Source: Neorhizobium sp. (GTDB lineage Bacteria; Pseudomonadota; Alphaproteobacteria; Rhizobiales; Rhizobiaceae). Taken from it: a stretch of DNA of 64,000 nt. How positions within the stretch are numbered: the stretch's first letter is position 1; each line of letters begins with the position of its first letter. Location of the stretch: contig JAPWKC010000002.1 in NCBI GenBank assembly GCA_028283725.1, positions 193,501 through 257,500 on the forward strand, in the 5' to 3' direction. A program made the position numbers and the translations under genes. Positions 36,882 to 45,810 of this stretch are shown here, piece by piece. The notes beneath the pieces are model-generated. The model searched no databases and had not been told where the DNA came from. It worked only from the letters and a program-made list of their open reading frames with translations.

Positions 36882-39589
36882 GCTGGCTCCTGCGGATCGA
36901 CTTGCACATCAGACTGTCTCGGCAATGTCAGGGTAAACATCGCGCCCTGCCGGTCCGGGCGATTGGCTGCAATGATAGTCCCGCCCATCGCCTCGACAAA
37001 GCCGCGGCAGATGGAAAGGCCAAGTCCTGTCCCGGCCGTCACATGGTCGGTCTTTCTGACGCGATAGAAGCTGTCGAAGACCCGATCGAGATCGGCGGGC
37101 GGGATGCCGATCCCTTCGTCGAGGACACGCAGGTGGATGCCCGTTTCGCTTATCCAACCCGTCACCGCGATCGTCGCACCATCGGGCGAATATTTCGCCG
37201 CGTTATCGATAAGGTTTAACAGGACCTGCTCGAACAGAACCGGGTCTATGCGCACCATCGGCAGATCGGCCGGAATGGAGGTCTCGATCCTGTGCCCTGC
37301 AACGATTTTCGATGCGCGCGTCAGCGCCGAGCCGACGACATCGCCGACGAAATGCATGGCGAAGTTGGGCTCCATCGCGCCCGAGCCGATGCGGGTCATG
37401 TCAAGGAGGTTGACGATGAAGCGGTTAAGCCGTTCGGATTCGTCGATCACCGTCTGCAACAGATCGTCCTTGGCCTCGTCCGAAAGACCCATGCCAAAGT
37501 CCTTGATCGTGCCGGCCGCGCCCATGATGCCGGCAAGCGGCGTCTTCAGGTCATGGGAGATCGAGGTCAGCAAAGCTGTGCGTAACCGATCCGTTTCGGC
37601 CGCAAGTCGCGCCTTGTCGACATCGGCGACAAGATGGATCCGCTCGATCGCGAGCGCCGCCTGATCCGCGAGCGCGTCGAAAAGGCGCTGCTGTTCCGGC
37701 GTCAGCAGGGGGCCGTTCCTGTCGTTGTCCAGCCCGACGACGCCAATTGCGCCGCGTCCGGTCTTGAGCGGCAGGTAAAGCCGCTTTGCGCCGGGCAGCG
37801 TATCGGCAGCACGGCCCGCCGGGCGGTTGTGCTCCCAGGCCCAGCGGGCGGCGGCAATATCCGCATCGACCAGGGTATCATCTGGCGGATAACCGGCCTT
37901 TACGACGATCGAGCCGTCTTCTGGCAGAAGAATGACCACCCGCACCTTCAGCATCGAGGCGATCTGATAGGCCGAAACCCACAGAACATCGTCCAGCGTG
38001 CCGGTACCGGCGAGCTTCCTGGAAAAGAGATAGAGATCCTCGGTTGTCCGCGCGCGGCCGCGGGCAGCGGCCGCCTGGCGCTGGACTGCAGCGGTCAGGT
38101 TGCTTGCCACGAAGGCCGTGCCGAAGAAGAAGACCAGTGCCACGACGCTTTCCGGATCGCGAACCGTGAACGTGTAGCGCGGTTCGAGAAAGAAGAAGTT
38201 GAAGGACAAGGCGCCGAGCACCGAAGCGAACAGGCCCGGCCCAAGCCCGCCACGGACTGCCGATGCCAGAACCGCCATGAGGAAGACCAGCGCCAGATTG
38301 CGCACATCCAGCGCCCGGTCGAGCAGGATGCCGATGACGACGGCAGTGGTGGTGAAGACGACGCCCAGCGCATAATATTTCGGCTTGAATAGACGGGCCG
38401 GCAGCGCCGCTCTCACACCCGGAGTTGCGGGCTCGGCCTCCAGATCGCTCGACATGACATGCACGCTGATGCGCCCCGCATGACGGATGAGATCATGGGT
38501 GATCGAGCCCTCCAGGAGCTCGCGCCAGCGCGGCTTGTCGGATTTACCGACGATCAGATGATTGAAATTGTTGGTATTTGCATAAGCGATAATCTCGCGC
38601 GAGACAGACGAAGCCGGCAAGGTCACTGTCTCGGCGCCGAGTTGCTCGGCAAGCCGCATACAGGCAGCCAGGCGGTCCTTGTCGACATCGGAGAGGCCTG
38701 CCGATTTCGGCGTTTCCAGATGGATCGCCGTCCAGGGCGCCCGCAGCCGATCTGCCTGCCGGCGGGCGTAGCGGACGAGTGCCGCGCCATTGCGGCCATG
38801 GTCGATGCAGACGAGGATCCGCTCGCCCGCCGCCCATGGGCCGGAGATCGCATGCGCCTGCATGTGGTTCAGCAGCTGCTCGTCGACGCGCTGGGCGGTA
38901 CGGCGCAACGCCAGTTCGCGCAGCGCCGTCAGGTTGCCGGGGGAAAAGTAATTCTCGATGGCGCGACGCGCTGTCTTCGGCACATAGACCTTGCCGTCGT
39001 GAAGCCGCTTGATCAGGTCCTGCGGGGTAATGTCGATGATCTCGATATCGTCGGCACGATCGATCACGAGGTCCGGCACCGTTTCGCGCACCCGGATACG
39101 GGTGATCTGGGCGACGACATCGTTGAGGCTCTCGACATGCTGGATATTCAGCGTCGAATAGACGTCTATGCCCTGCGCCAGGAGTTCGAGCACATCGAGA
39201 TAGCGCTTCGGGTGACGGCTGCCGGGCGCGTTGGTATGGGCGAGTTCATCGACCAGAACGAGAGCCGGGCGGCGCTCGATGATTGCGTCGAGATCCATTT
39301 CCTCAAGCGTCTGTCCCCGGTAATCGACGAACCTGTGCGGGACGATCTCAAGGCCTTGGACCAGCGCCTCGGTTTCCTTCCGGCCATGGCTCTCGACGAC
39401 GCCGATGACGACGTCGGCCCCCTCGGCCTGTCTGGCGCGGGCGGACATGAGCATTTCATAGGTCTTGCCGACGCCGGGGGCAGCGCCGAGAAAAATCTTC
39501 AGCTTGCCGCGGTTCTCGCGATCGGCGCGCTCCAGCAGGGCTTCGGGCGATGGGCGCCGCTCTTGCATGGACTGCATGTCGTTGGCCAT
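36878..39589 (-). CDS. kdpD: Sensor histidine kinase KdpD
   Basis: A 903-residue sensor with the full KdpD plan: N-terminal KdpD domain with Walker A GAAPGVGKT (residues 35-43), a universal stress protein-like domain (ERILVCIDHGRNGAALVRYA), four membrane helices (DUF4118; ALGVVFTTTAVVIGILLDRA onward), a GAF domain, a HisKA domain with the phospho-acceptor His near residue 679 in SISHDLKTPLAGIMGA, and an ATPase domain (DEGIGIPPADLDRVFDSFYR, GTGLGLSICRGFVEAMGG). It is separated from kdpC by a 57-bp gap with a strong hairpin. GGAAAAGGG precedes the start. Confidence 0.95.
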   Translation of the reverse strand: MANDMQSMQERRPSPEALLERADRENRGKLKIFLGAAPGVGKTYEMLMSARARQAEGADVVIGVVESHGRKETEALVQGLEIVPHRFVDYRGQTLEEMDLDAIIERRPALVLVDELAHTNAPGSRHPKRYLDVLELLAQGIDVYSTLNIQHVESLNDVVAQITRIRVRETVPDLVIDRADDIEIIDITPQDLIKRLHDGKVYVPKTARRAIENYFSPGNLTALRELALRRTAQRVDEQLLNHMQAHAISGPWAAGERILVCIDHGRNGAALVRYARRQADRLRAPWTAIHLETPKSAGLSDVDKDRLAACMRLAEQLGAETVTLPASSVSREIIAYANTNNFNHLIVGKSDKPRWRELLEGSITHDLIRHAGRISVHVMSSDLEAEPATPGVRAALPARLFKPKYYALGVVFTTTAVVIGILLDRALDVRNLALVFLMAVLASAVRGGLGPGLFASVLGALSFNFFFLEPRYTFTVRDPESVVALVFFFGTAFVASNLTAAVQRQAAAARGRARTTEDLYLFSRKLAGTGTLDDVLWVSAYQIASMLKVRVVILLPEDGSIVVKAGYPPDDTLVDADIAAARWAWEHNRPAGRAADTLPGAKRLYLPLKTGRGAIGVVGLDNDRNGPLLTPEQQRLFDALADQAALAIERIHLVADVDKARLAAETDRLRTALLTSISHDLKTPLAGIMGAAGTIKDFGMGLSDEAKDDLLQTVIDESERLNRFIVNLLDMTRIGSGAMEPNFAMHFVGDVVGSALTRASKIVAGHRIETSIPADLPMVRIDPVLFEQVLLNLIDNAAKYSPDGATIAVTGWISETGIHLRVLDEGIGIPPADLDRVFDSFYRVRKTDHVTAGTGLGLSICRGFVEAMGGTIIAANRPDRQGAMFTLTLPRQSDVQVDPQEPA

Positions 39590-39603
39590 TTGCCCTTTTC
39601 CCT

Positions 39604-39638
39604 CGACACCGGCAATGCTTCGCGCACTGCCGGTGTCG
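39604..39638 (-). terminator. Intercistronic hairpin between kdpC and kdpD
   Basis: CGACACCGGCA (39604-39614) and TGCCGGTGTCG (39628-39638) form a perfect 11-bp stem with a 13-base loop. It fills most of the gap between structural and regulatory genes and could reduce kdpDE expression relative to the transporter by partial termination or RNA processing. Confidence 0.6.
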
Positions 39639-39646
39639 CTTTCTAG

Positions 39647-40207
39647 TTATCGAACCGGAACCTTGTCCATTGCCAGATTCATGTCCAGCACATTCACCAG
39701 CCGGTCGGTGGTGAATATACCGCCCGGCGAAAAGGCGTTCTCGTCGATCACCTTTTCGATGTCGGGGGCGGCAATATTGCGCGCCCTGGCAATCCGCTCG
39801 ACCTGATAGCGGGCGGCACGCTCGGTAATGTGCGGGTCGAGGCCGCCGCCAGACGCCGCCGCCAGCTCCGCCGGGAGCGGGTTTTCTGCCGTTGCGCCAT
39901 AGGCCTCGACGGTCTTTGCCGCCCGGTCCGTAAGGTCTGTGCTGGTCGGCGACTTGTTGGAACCGCCGGCAGCATCGGCCTTGAAATCGACCGCGGAGGG
40001 ACGCGGCCAGAAATACTGGGGCCTTGTGAAGGCCTGCGCCTCCTGCTTACTACCGAGGATCGTTCCGTCGGCTCTCGTGATCAGCGACCCGTTGGCGGTG
40101 TCTGGCGTGATCGACTGACCTATGGCCCAGACGGCAGTGGTATACCCCCCGACGCAGATGGCCATGGTGGCAACGGTGATGCGAAGGATGGCGATGATGG
40201 TTTCCAT
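39647..40207 (-). CDS. kdpC: Potassium-transporting ATPase subunit KdpC
   Basis: A 186-residue subunit with one N-terminal membrane helix (ITVATMAICVGGYTTAVWAIGQ) and a periplasmic domain with GSLITRADGTILGSKQ, YFWPRPSA, SGGLDPHITERAARYQVERIARAR and VNVLDMNLAMD, all standard KdpC blocks. KdpC stabilises the KdpA-KdpB complex. It starts 12 bases after the kdpA stop. Confidence 0.95.
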   Translation of the reverse strand: METIIAILRITVATMAICVGGYTTAVWAIGQSITPDTANGSLITRADGTILGSKQEAQAFTRPQYFWPRPSAVDFKADAAGGSNKSPTSTDLTDRAAKTVEAYGATAENPLPAELAAASGGGLDPHITERAARYQVERIARARNIAAPDIEKVIDENAFSPGGIFTTDRLVNVLDMNLAMDKVPVR

Positions 40208-40219
40208 GATCGAGGTCTT

Positions 40220-41896
40220 TCAGTTCATGAACATGAAGTGTTCGGCAATCGGGCCGAGCGTGGCGGCGGGGAAGAAGGTGAGTGCGCCGACGATGATGAC
40301 GGTTGCCGTCAGCATGCCTGCGAACGTTCCGTCCTCGACCGAAAGCGTGCCGCTGGATTCCGTCGCGCGACGCTTGGCCGACAGTGAGCCGACGATGGCA
40401 AGCGGAAGGATGATCGGGATGAAGCGGGCAAGGAGCATGACGATGCCGGTTGCGATATTCCACGGAACAGTCGCGTCCCCCAGGCCCTCGAAGCCCGAGC
40501 CGTTATTGGCGGCAGAGGACGAGAATTCGTAGAGGATTTCGCTGAAGCCGTGCGGGCCGACATTGTTGAGCGTCGCCACACCCCATGGCGTCACGGCAAA
40601 GATCGCCGTTCCGACCAGAATGAAGAAGCCGTGCGACAGCAGGCCCATCATCGCGAACTTCACCTCCTTGGCCTCGACACGCCAGCCGAGATATTCCGGC
40701 GTGCGGCCGATCATCATGCCGGCGAGGAAGACACCGACGACGATATAGAGGAACATGTTGACCATTCCGACGCCGACGCCGCCGAAATCCTCGTTGAGCC
40801 ACATGCCGATCATCGGCATCAGGCCGGTCAGCGGATTGAGGCTGTCATGCATGGCGTTGACCGACCCGTTGCTGGTGGAGGTCGTCAGCACGGACCAGAC
40901 AGGCCCGGCCGCAGCCCCGAAGCGAAGTTCCTTGCCTTCGAGATTGCCGACATCCTGCGTGATCGGCAGTGCCGCGAAAGCATGGGTCGGCACATTTTCG
41001 AAGCTGACGGCACAGGTAATGCGTGCGCCCATCAGCACCAGCATGACGGTAAAGAGGACGGCGGCATGCTTTACCCGGCCGATGACGCGACCGAACATCC
41101 AGACACAGGCCATCGGGACGATGATGATGGCGACGGTCTGCAGGACGTTCGACCAGAAACTCGGGTTTTCCAGGGGATGCGCGCTGTTGGGGCCGAAGAA
41201 CCCGCCGCCATTCGTGCCGATCTGCTTGATGGAGACGAAGGCTGCGACCGGACCGCGGGCGATCGTCTGCTGCACGCCTTCAAGCGTGGTGGCGACCGCC
41301 GCGCCCTGAAACGTCATCGGTACGCCTGTCAGAAGCAGAAGGACGGCAACGACGAAAGCGATCGGAAGGAGCACGAGGAAGGTGGCCCGCTGTATGTCGA
41401 CGAAGAAATTGCCGAGCGTGCGGCCGGCAAGACCTCGGGCCAGTGCTGCCAGTGCGGCAAGACCGACGGCGGCCGAGACGAATTGTAGCCACATCAGCGC
41501 CGCGAGCTGCGACAGATAGCTCATCGAGACTTCGCCGGAATAATGCTGCAGGTCTGTATTGGCGGTGAACGAGGCGGTGGTGTTGAACACCAGGCTCGCT
41601 TCCAGCACGCCCTTGGCATCCGGGTTCAGCGGCAGATACTGCTGCAACGCGAGAAGCGCGAAGGCGACGGTGAACAGGGCGAGGTTGAAACCGAGGAGCG
41701 AAGCGACATAGCGCTTCCAGTCCTGCTCCCGGCGCGCCACCGGGCCGCCAATCGCACAGAAGAGAGCGGTGAAACCGTTCGGCCTGCCTCTGCCTGCGGC
41801 GGGATCCATCGCCCATGTCATATAGCGGCCGAGCGGCCACGACAGAAGTGCCGTTGCGCCGAGGATGAAGAATACGAAGAGAATTGCTTGCGTCAT
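40220..41896 (-). CDS. kdpA: Potassium-transporting ATPase subunit KdpA
   Basis: A 558-residue polytopic membrane protein of about ten helices that binds and translocates potassium. Family marks include NTTASFTANTDLQHYSGE, IGTNGGGFFGPNSAHPLENP, TSTSNGSVNAMHDSLNPL and SSAANNGSGFEGL, the four selectivity-filter-type loops of the superfamily of K+ transporters. In this operon it lies downstream of kdpB, with a short broken TM peptide frame between them, whereas the usual order is kdpF-A-B-C. Confidence 0.96.
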   Translation of the reverse strand: MTQAILFVFFILGATALLSWPLGRYMTWAMDPAAGRGRPNGFTALFCAIGGPVARREQDWKRYVASLLGFNLALFTVAFALLALQQYLPLNPDAKGVLEASLVFNTTASFTANTDLQHYSGEVSMSYLSQLAALMWLQFVSAAVGLAALAALARGLAGRTLGNFFVDIQRATFLVLLPIAFVVAVLLLLTGVPMTFQGAAVATTLEGVQQTIARGPVAAFVSIKQIGTNGGGFFGPNSAHPLENPSFWSNVLQTVAIIIVPMACVWMFGRVIGRVKHAAVLFTVMLVLMGARITCAVSFENVPTHAFAALPITQDVGNLEGKELRFGAAAGPVWSVLTTSTSNGSVNAMHDSLNPLTGLMPMIGMWLNEDFGGVGVGMVNMFLYIVVGVFLAGMMIGRTPEYLGWRVEAKEVKFAMMGLLSHGFFILVGTAIFAVTPWGVATLNNVGPHGFSEILYEFSSSAANNGSGFEGLGDATVPWNIATGIVMLLARFIPIILPLAIVGSLSAKRRATESSGTLSVEDGTFAGMLTATVIIVGALTFFPAATLGPIAEHFMFMN

Positions 41897-41934
41897 TGTG
41901 ATGTCTCCAACATCAAGTCCAGATCAGGCCCGGA

Positions 41935-42016
41935 TCAGGATCTGTCGAGCGAAGAGGCCAGGGCGAAGAGCAGTCCGAAGATGATCAGGCCGAGGGCGAA
42001 ATAGAGGAAGGATCAT
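41935..42016 (-). pseudogene. Frameshifted single-TM peptide between kdpB and kdpA
   Basis: After the kdpB stop and a GGAGAC site, an ATG (42016) begins a reading frame that loses sense at once. One base out of frame, the same DNA encodes a hydrophobic peptide, FLYFALGLIIFGLLFALASSLDRS, ending at a stop at 41935. The segment is 82 nt, one more than a multiple of three, so a single extra base (within ATCC just after the ATG) would explain it. The restored 26-residue peptide looks like the small single-helix peptides found around kdpF and kdpA in proteobacteria. Mutation or sequencing error cannot be told apart here. Confidence 0.6.
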
Positions 42017-42028
42017 GGATGTCTCCGA

Positions 42029-44098
42029 TCAGGCGAGGTTGAGCGCTGCCACGACCATGTCGATGAGCTTGATGCCGACGAAAGGCACGACGAGACCGCC
42101 GAGACCGTAGATCAAAAGGTTTCGGCGCAGGAGCGGCCCGGCGCCGATCGCCCTGTAGGCGACGCCGCGCAGTGCGAGCGGAATGAGCGCGATGATGATC
42201 AGCGCGTTGAAGATGATCGCCGACAGGATGGCACTTTGCGGTGAGGAAAGCCGCATGATGTTGAGTGCATCGAGACCCGGATAAAGCGTGACGAACATTG
42301 CCGGGATGATGGCGAAATATTTGGCGACGTCATTGGCGATCGAAAACGTCGTCAGCGAACCGCGCGTCATCAACAGCTGCTTGCCGATCTCCACGATCTC
42401 GATGAGCTTGGTCGGATCGCTGTCGAGATCGACCATGTTGCCGGCCTCGCGCGCCGCGACCGTGCCGGTGTTCATCGCCACGCCGACATCGGCCTGGGCA
42501 AGTGCTGGCGCGTCGTTCGTGCCGTCGCCGCACATGGCGACGAGCTTGCCCTTCGCCTGCTCGTCGCGGATGAGCTGAAGCTTGTTTTCCGGTGTCGCCT
42601 GAGCGAGAAAATCGTCGACGCCGGCCTCTGCAGCGATCGCGGCTGCCGTCATCGGGTTATCGCCGGTGATCATCACCGTGCGGATGCCCATCTTGCGCAG
42701 TTCGGCAAAACGCTCGCGGATGCCACCCTTGACGATGTCCTTCAGGTGGATGATGCCGAGAAGCCGGCCATCCCGAGCGACCGCAAGCGGCGTACCACCG
42801 GCCCTTGCAATCTCTTCGGCGATCGCCTGCCCTTCCCGTGCCACTGGATCGAGGGTCGCTCCGCCGCCCGAAACGGCCTGCAGCTGCAGATATTTGAGAA
42901 CGGACTCCACCGCGCCCTTGCGGATCGATGCTCCCTCGAGATCGACGCCGCTCATGCGGCTCTGTGCGGTGAACGGAACGAAACTCGCCTTCAGCTCCGT
43001 CATGTCGCGGGCGCGAATTCCGTATTTTTCCTTGGCGAGAACGACGATGGACCGGCCCTCCGGCGTCTCGTCGGCGAGCGAAGCGAGCTGGGCCGCATCC
43101 GCCAGATCCGGTGCCGTGACGCCGCTCACCGGACGAAACTCGGTGGCCTGCCGGTTGCCGAGCGTGATCGTGCCAGTCTTGTCGAGAAGCAGCGTATCGA
43201 CGTCGCCCGCCGCTTCCACGGCGCGGCCGGACATGGCGAGCACGTTGAAGCGCACGAGACGATCCATCCCGGCAATGCCGATTGCCGACAGAAGCGCACC
43301 GATCGTGGTCGGGATCAGCGTCACGAACAGCGCGACGAGAACGACGATCGGGATCGCACCGCCGGCATAGCTGGCGAAAGCGGGAATGGTGGCCACGGCC
43401 ATGACGAAGATCAGTGTCATGGCCGCGAGAAGGATGTTGAGAGCAATCTCGTTCGGCGTCTTTTGCCGTTCGGCGCCTTCGACGAGTGCGATCATCCGGT
43501 CGATGAAGGTCGAGCCCGCAGCAGCGGTGATGCGCACCTTGATCCAATCGGACAGAACCTGCGTGCCACCCGTCACCGCGGAGCGGTCGCCGCCGGACTC
43601 ACGAATGACGGGCGCGGATTCACCTGTGATCGCCGCCTCGTTGACGGACGCGATCCCTTCGATGATCTCGCCATCGGACGGAATGATGTCGCCGGCCTCG
43701 ACCAGCACCACGTCATTGACCTTCAGCGATGTGCCGACGACTTCCTTCCAGTCCCGCCCGTCGGGCGATTTCAGGAGCTTTGCCTGCGTCTCGCTGCGGC
43801 TCTTGCGCAAGCTGTCCGCCTGCGCCTTGCCCCGGCCTTCGGCAACGGCTTCGGCGAAATTGGCAAACAGCACCGTGAACCACAGCCAGAGAATGATCTG
43901 GAACGAGAAGCCGAGGCCATCGGCGCCGGTCGCGAGATCCTTGACGAAGAGGATCGTCGTCAACAGCGAGACGACGGCAACCACGAACATCACCGGGTTC
44001 TTGGCCAGCGTGCGCGGATCGAGCTTGGTGAATGCGCCGCCGATGGCGGGCACGAGAATGCGAGCATCGAGCATGCTCGAGGCTTTGGGTCGGCTCAT
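42029..44098 (-). CDS. kdpB: Potassium-transporting ATPase ATP-binding subunit KdpB
   Basis: A 689-residue P-type ATPase. It has the phosphorylation motif [13 protein letters not shown] with Asp about residue 307 (as in other KdpB proteins), [22 protein letters not shown] in the actuator domain, [24 protein letters not shown] and [20 protein letters not shown] in the P domain. It powers potassium transport through KdpA. The ATG at 44098 is preferred because GGGA lies about 6 bases before it; the in-frame ATG at 44110 lacks a ribosome site. It precedes kdpA in the transcript. Confidence 0.95.
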   Translation of the reverse strand: MSRPKASSMLDARILVPAIGGAFTKLDPRTLAKNPVMFVVAVVSLLTTILFVKDLATGADGLGFSFQIILWLWFTVLFANFAEAVAEGRGKAQADSLRKSRSETQAKLLKSPDGRDWKEVVGTSLKVNDVVLVEAGDIIPSDGEIIEGIASVNEAAITGESAPVIRESGGDRSAVTGGTQVLSDWIKVRITAAAGSTFIDRMIALVEGAERQKTPNEIALNILLAAMTLIFVMAVATIPAFASYAGGAIPIVVLVALFVTLIPTTIGALLSAIGIAGMDRLVRFNVLAMSGRAVEAAGDVDTLLLDKTGTITLGNRQATEFRPVSGVTAPDLADAAQLASLADETPEGRSIVVLAKEKYGIRARDMTELKASFVPFTAQSRMSGVDLEGASIRKGAVESVLKYLQLQAVSGGGATLDPVAREGQAIAEEIARAGGTPLAVARDGRLLGIIHLKDIVKGGIRERFAELRKMGIRTVMITGDNPMTAAAIAAEAGVDDFLAQATPENKLQLIRDEQAKGKLVAMCGDGTNDAPALAQADVGVAMNTGTVAAREAGNMVDLDSDPTKLIEIVEIGKQLLMTRGSLTTFSIANDVAKYFAIIPAMFVTLYPGLDALNIMRLSSPQSAILSAIIFNALIIIALIPLALRGVAYRAIGAGPLLRRNLLIYGLGGLVVPFVGIKLIDMVVAALNLA

Positions 44099-44131
44099 AG
44101 GAGATCCCATCAGGTTAAATATGAAAGAAAA

Positions 44132-44290
44132 TCATGCGGACGAGGCCAGGTGCTCAACCATCAGGACGATCGCGCTCGTCACCCCGATGAGCGCACATAG
44201 GCCCAGAATGATCGTGGAGCCCTGGCACAGGTCTCTTGCCTGCGGGCATGCTTGCATGCGTGCTCGGACATGGAGGAAGAAAGCTTGCAT
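44132..44290 (-). CDS. Possible 52-residue membrane peptide between kdpF and kdpB
   Basis: A short frame begins ATG at 44290, with GGGGGCGAG immediately upstream, and ends 33 bases before kdpB. The peptide has a basic N-terminal part (HVRARMQACPQARD) and one hydrophobic helix (STIILGLCALIGVTSAIVLMV). It occupies the place where kdpA normally lies. I recognise no family; it may be a real accessory peptide or a chance frame. Confidence 0.4.
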   Translation of the reverse strand: MQAFFLHVRARMQACPQARDLCQGSTIILGLCALIGVTSAIVLMVEHLASSA

Positions 44291-44298
44291 CTCGCCCC

Positions 44299-44388
44299 CT
44301 AGAACCGTTCGGGCCGCCAGAGCGCATAGGCCAGATAGACGGTCACGACGATCGTGACGATCCCGCTGAAGATATAGTCGAATGCCAT
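44299..44388 (-). CDS. kdpF: Potassium-transporting ATPase small subunit KdpF
   Basis: A 29-residue peptide, MAFDYIFSGIVTIVVTVYLA followed by YALWRPERF. One membrane helix plus the conserved YxxYAL ending and terminal Phe match KdpF, a small subunit stabilising the Kdp complex. GAAGGG lies about 7 bases before the ATG. It is the first gene of the kdp transcript. Confidence 0.85.
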   Translation of the reverse strand: MAFDYIFSGIVTIVVTVYLAYALWRPERF

Positions 44389-44785
44389 GCTGCACCCTTC
44401 AGGTAACACCGCCGATATCGTGTATCGGCAGGGTTATGTGCCGCTTTTTGCCATAGGAATTCGAGACCGCGGCGAAGGCGGAAAAATAGGAATCCTATAA
44501 AGATTTCCGGTTTGTGGCTGGTTTCGATGCGGCAGCGTCAGACAACAAGGCGGACGCCGCAATCGCACTGCTCTGTCGGCGGGGCTGCCTCCCGCAGCAC
44601 CGCCGACCACAAGATGAGTATGCATCGGCTTTCCAGCATCTTGCCGAATGACGACAAAGTAGATATTCATCGTCAACTTAACCCTGCCTGTCTTTCCGGA
44701 TCGGTTGGGGTGCTGGGCGGTGCAACACGCCCATCGCTGACGAGTTTCTGCGAAGTGGATTGGCAATTTGAATTTCTGGCATTCC
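44389..44785. promoter_or_regulatory. Divergent region between kdpF and the AraC-type gene, with candidate KdpE site
   Basis: In this 397-bp gap the minus strand carries a T-rich stretch around TAGGATTCCTA (44487-44497), a near-palindrome next to TTTTTCC and TTTATA, resembling the T-rich sites bound by KdpE. Nearer the gene, GCCGATA-TCGTG-TATCGGC (44411-44429) would form a hairpin in the kdpF leader. The half closer to the AraC gene shows nothing specific. Confidence 0.45.
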
Positions 44786-45667
44786 ATGGTCTGGAAAACT
44801 GATGGAATACAGGTCGTCGAACCGGTGAAGTGGCGATGCCTCGATGGCCTTGTCAGCGTCGTGTGGGAAGCCGAGAGCCATGCGGGAGCGAGCGGCTACT
44901 ACCTCGCCGAAGACCCGCGCATCATGATCTTCAACAGCGACGTGTCCTCCCGTGTGAGGATCTCGAACGAGAGCGGCGACTTTTCCCGCAATTGCCGGCC
45001 GATGACCAAGGCCATCTATATTCCCGCCGGCGTGCCGATGTGGACGACGAGCAGCGCCTTCCATCGTTTTTCGCATCTCAATCTGCATCTGCACAAGGAC
45101 CGAATGATGCGGTTCCTGTCACCATCGATCGGGCGATCGGCGGCGATGGCGGCCTTGCGGAGACCTGTCGAAATCCAGGATATCGGCCCGATCGAAACCC
45201 TGGCCGGTCTTTTGATCGAAGAGATCGCCAAGCCATCACGGCACCCGGTCTATGCCGAGAGCCTGGTGGGTGGCATCGTCACGGCGCTTCTCGATATCCC
45301 GCATGAAAAGGATCGCGTGGCCAATGGCCGGCTCACCAAGGCGCAGCTGAACAGGCTGACCGCACGCGTCGACAGCTGCCGGGATGCACGCCTCACGATC
45401 GCGGAAATGGCAGAGACGGTCGGGCTTTCGGAAAGCTGGTTCGCCAATGTCTTCAAACAGACGACGGGAAAGACCCCGCTGCAATGGCAACTCGCAAAGC
45501 GCATAGAGCTTGCGAAATCGCTGCTGATCCAGAGGGATCTGGCGCTCGCAGAGATTGCCGCGCATCTCGGTTTCACCGATCAGGCGCATCTGACCAAGGC
45601 CTTCAAGCAGGTGGTCGGCGACACACCCGCCGCGTGGCGGCGGCTGCGGGAGCAGAATGGCGGCTGA
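44786..45667 (+). CDS. AraC-family transcriptional regulator
   Basis: A 293-residue regulator. The N-terminal 190 residues are an unclassified sensing domain. The C-terminus has two helix-turn-helix units: LTIAEMAETVGLSESWFANVFKQTTGKTPLQW and LALAEIAAHLGFTDQAHLTKAFKQVVGDTPAAWRR. The ATG at 44786 is used; an upstream TTG at 44768 is possible, and no strong ribosome site helps to decide. It is convergent with a TonB-dependent siderophore receptor gene, and AraC proteins often control such receptors in response to the siderophore. Confidence 0.88.
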   Translation: MVWKTDGIQVVEPVKWRCLDGLVSVVWEAESHAGASGYYLAEDPRIMIFNSDVSSRVRISNESGDFSRNCRPMTKAIYIPAGVPMWTTSSAFHRFSHLNLHLHKDRMMRFLSPSIGRSAAMAALRRPVEIQDIGPIETLAGLLIEEIAKPSRHPVYAESLVGGIVTALLDIPHEKDRVANGRLTKAQLNRLTARVDSCRDARLTIAEMAETVGLSESWFANVFKQTTGKTPLQWQLAKRIELAKSLLIQRDLALAEIAAHLGFTDQAHLTKAFKQVVGDTPAAWRRLREQNGG

Positions 45668-45767
45668 GGCTTCCGTTCTGCCGGACGCTGGACTTTACGC
45701 CATCATCCAAAGGGCTGGTACGGCCGCAAAGAGCCGGAGCCCGGCAAAAGCCGCGACACAGAAGGTT

Positions 45768-45798
45768 GCATCCGCCCGGCGAAATGCCGGCCGGATGC
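45768..45798. terminator. Bidirectional terminator-like hairpin between AraC and receptor genes
   Basis: GCATCCGCCCGGC (45768-45780) pairs with GCCGGCCGGATGC (45786-45798) with one mismatch and a five-base loop. It sits between two convergent genes, where a shared terminator is expected. Confidence 0.65.
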
Positions 45799-45810
45799 CT
45801 CTATGTCGAT

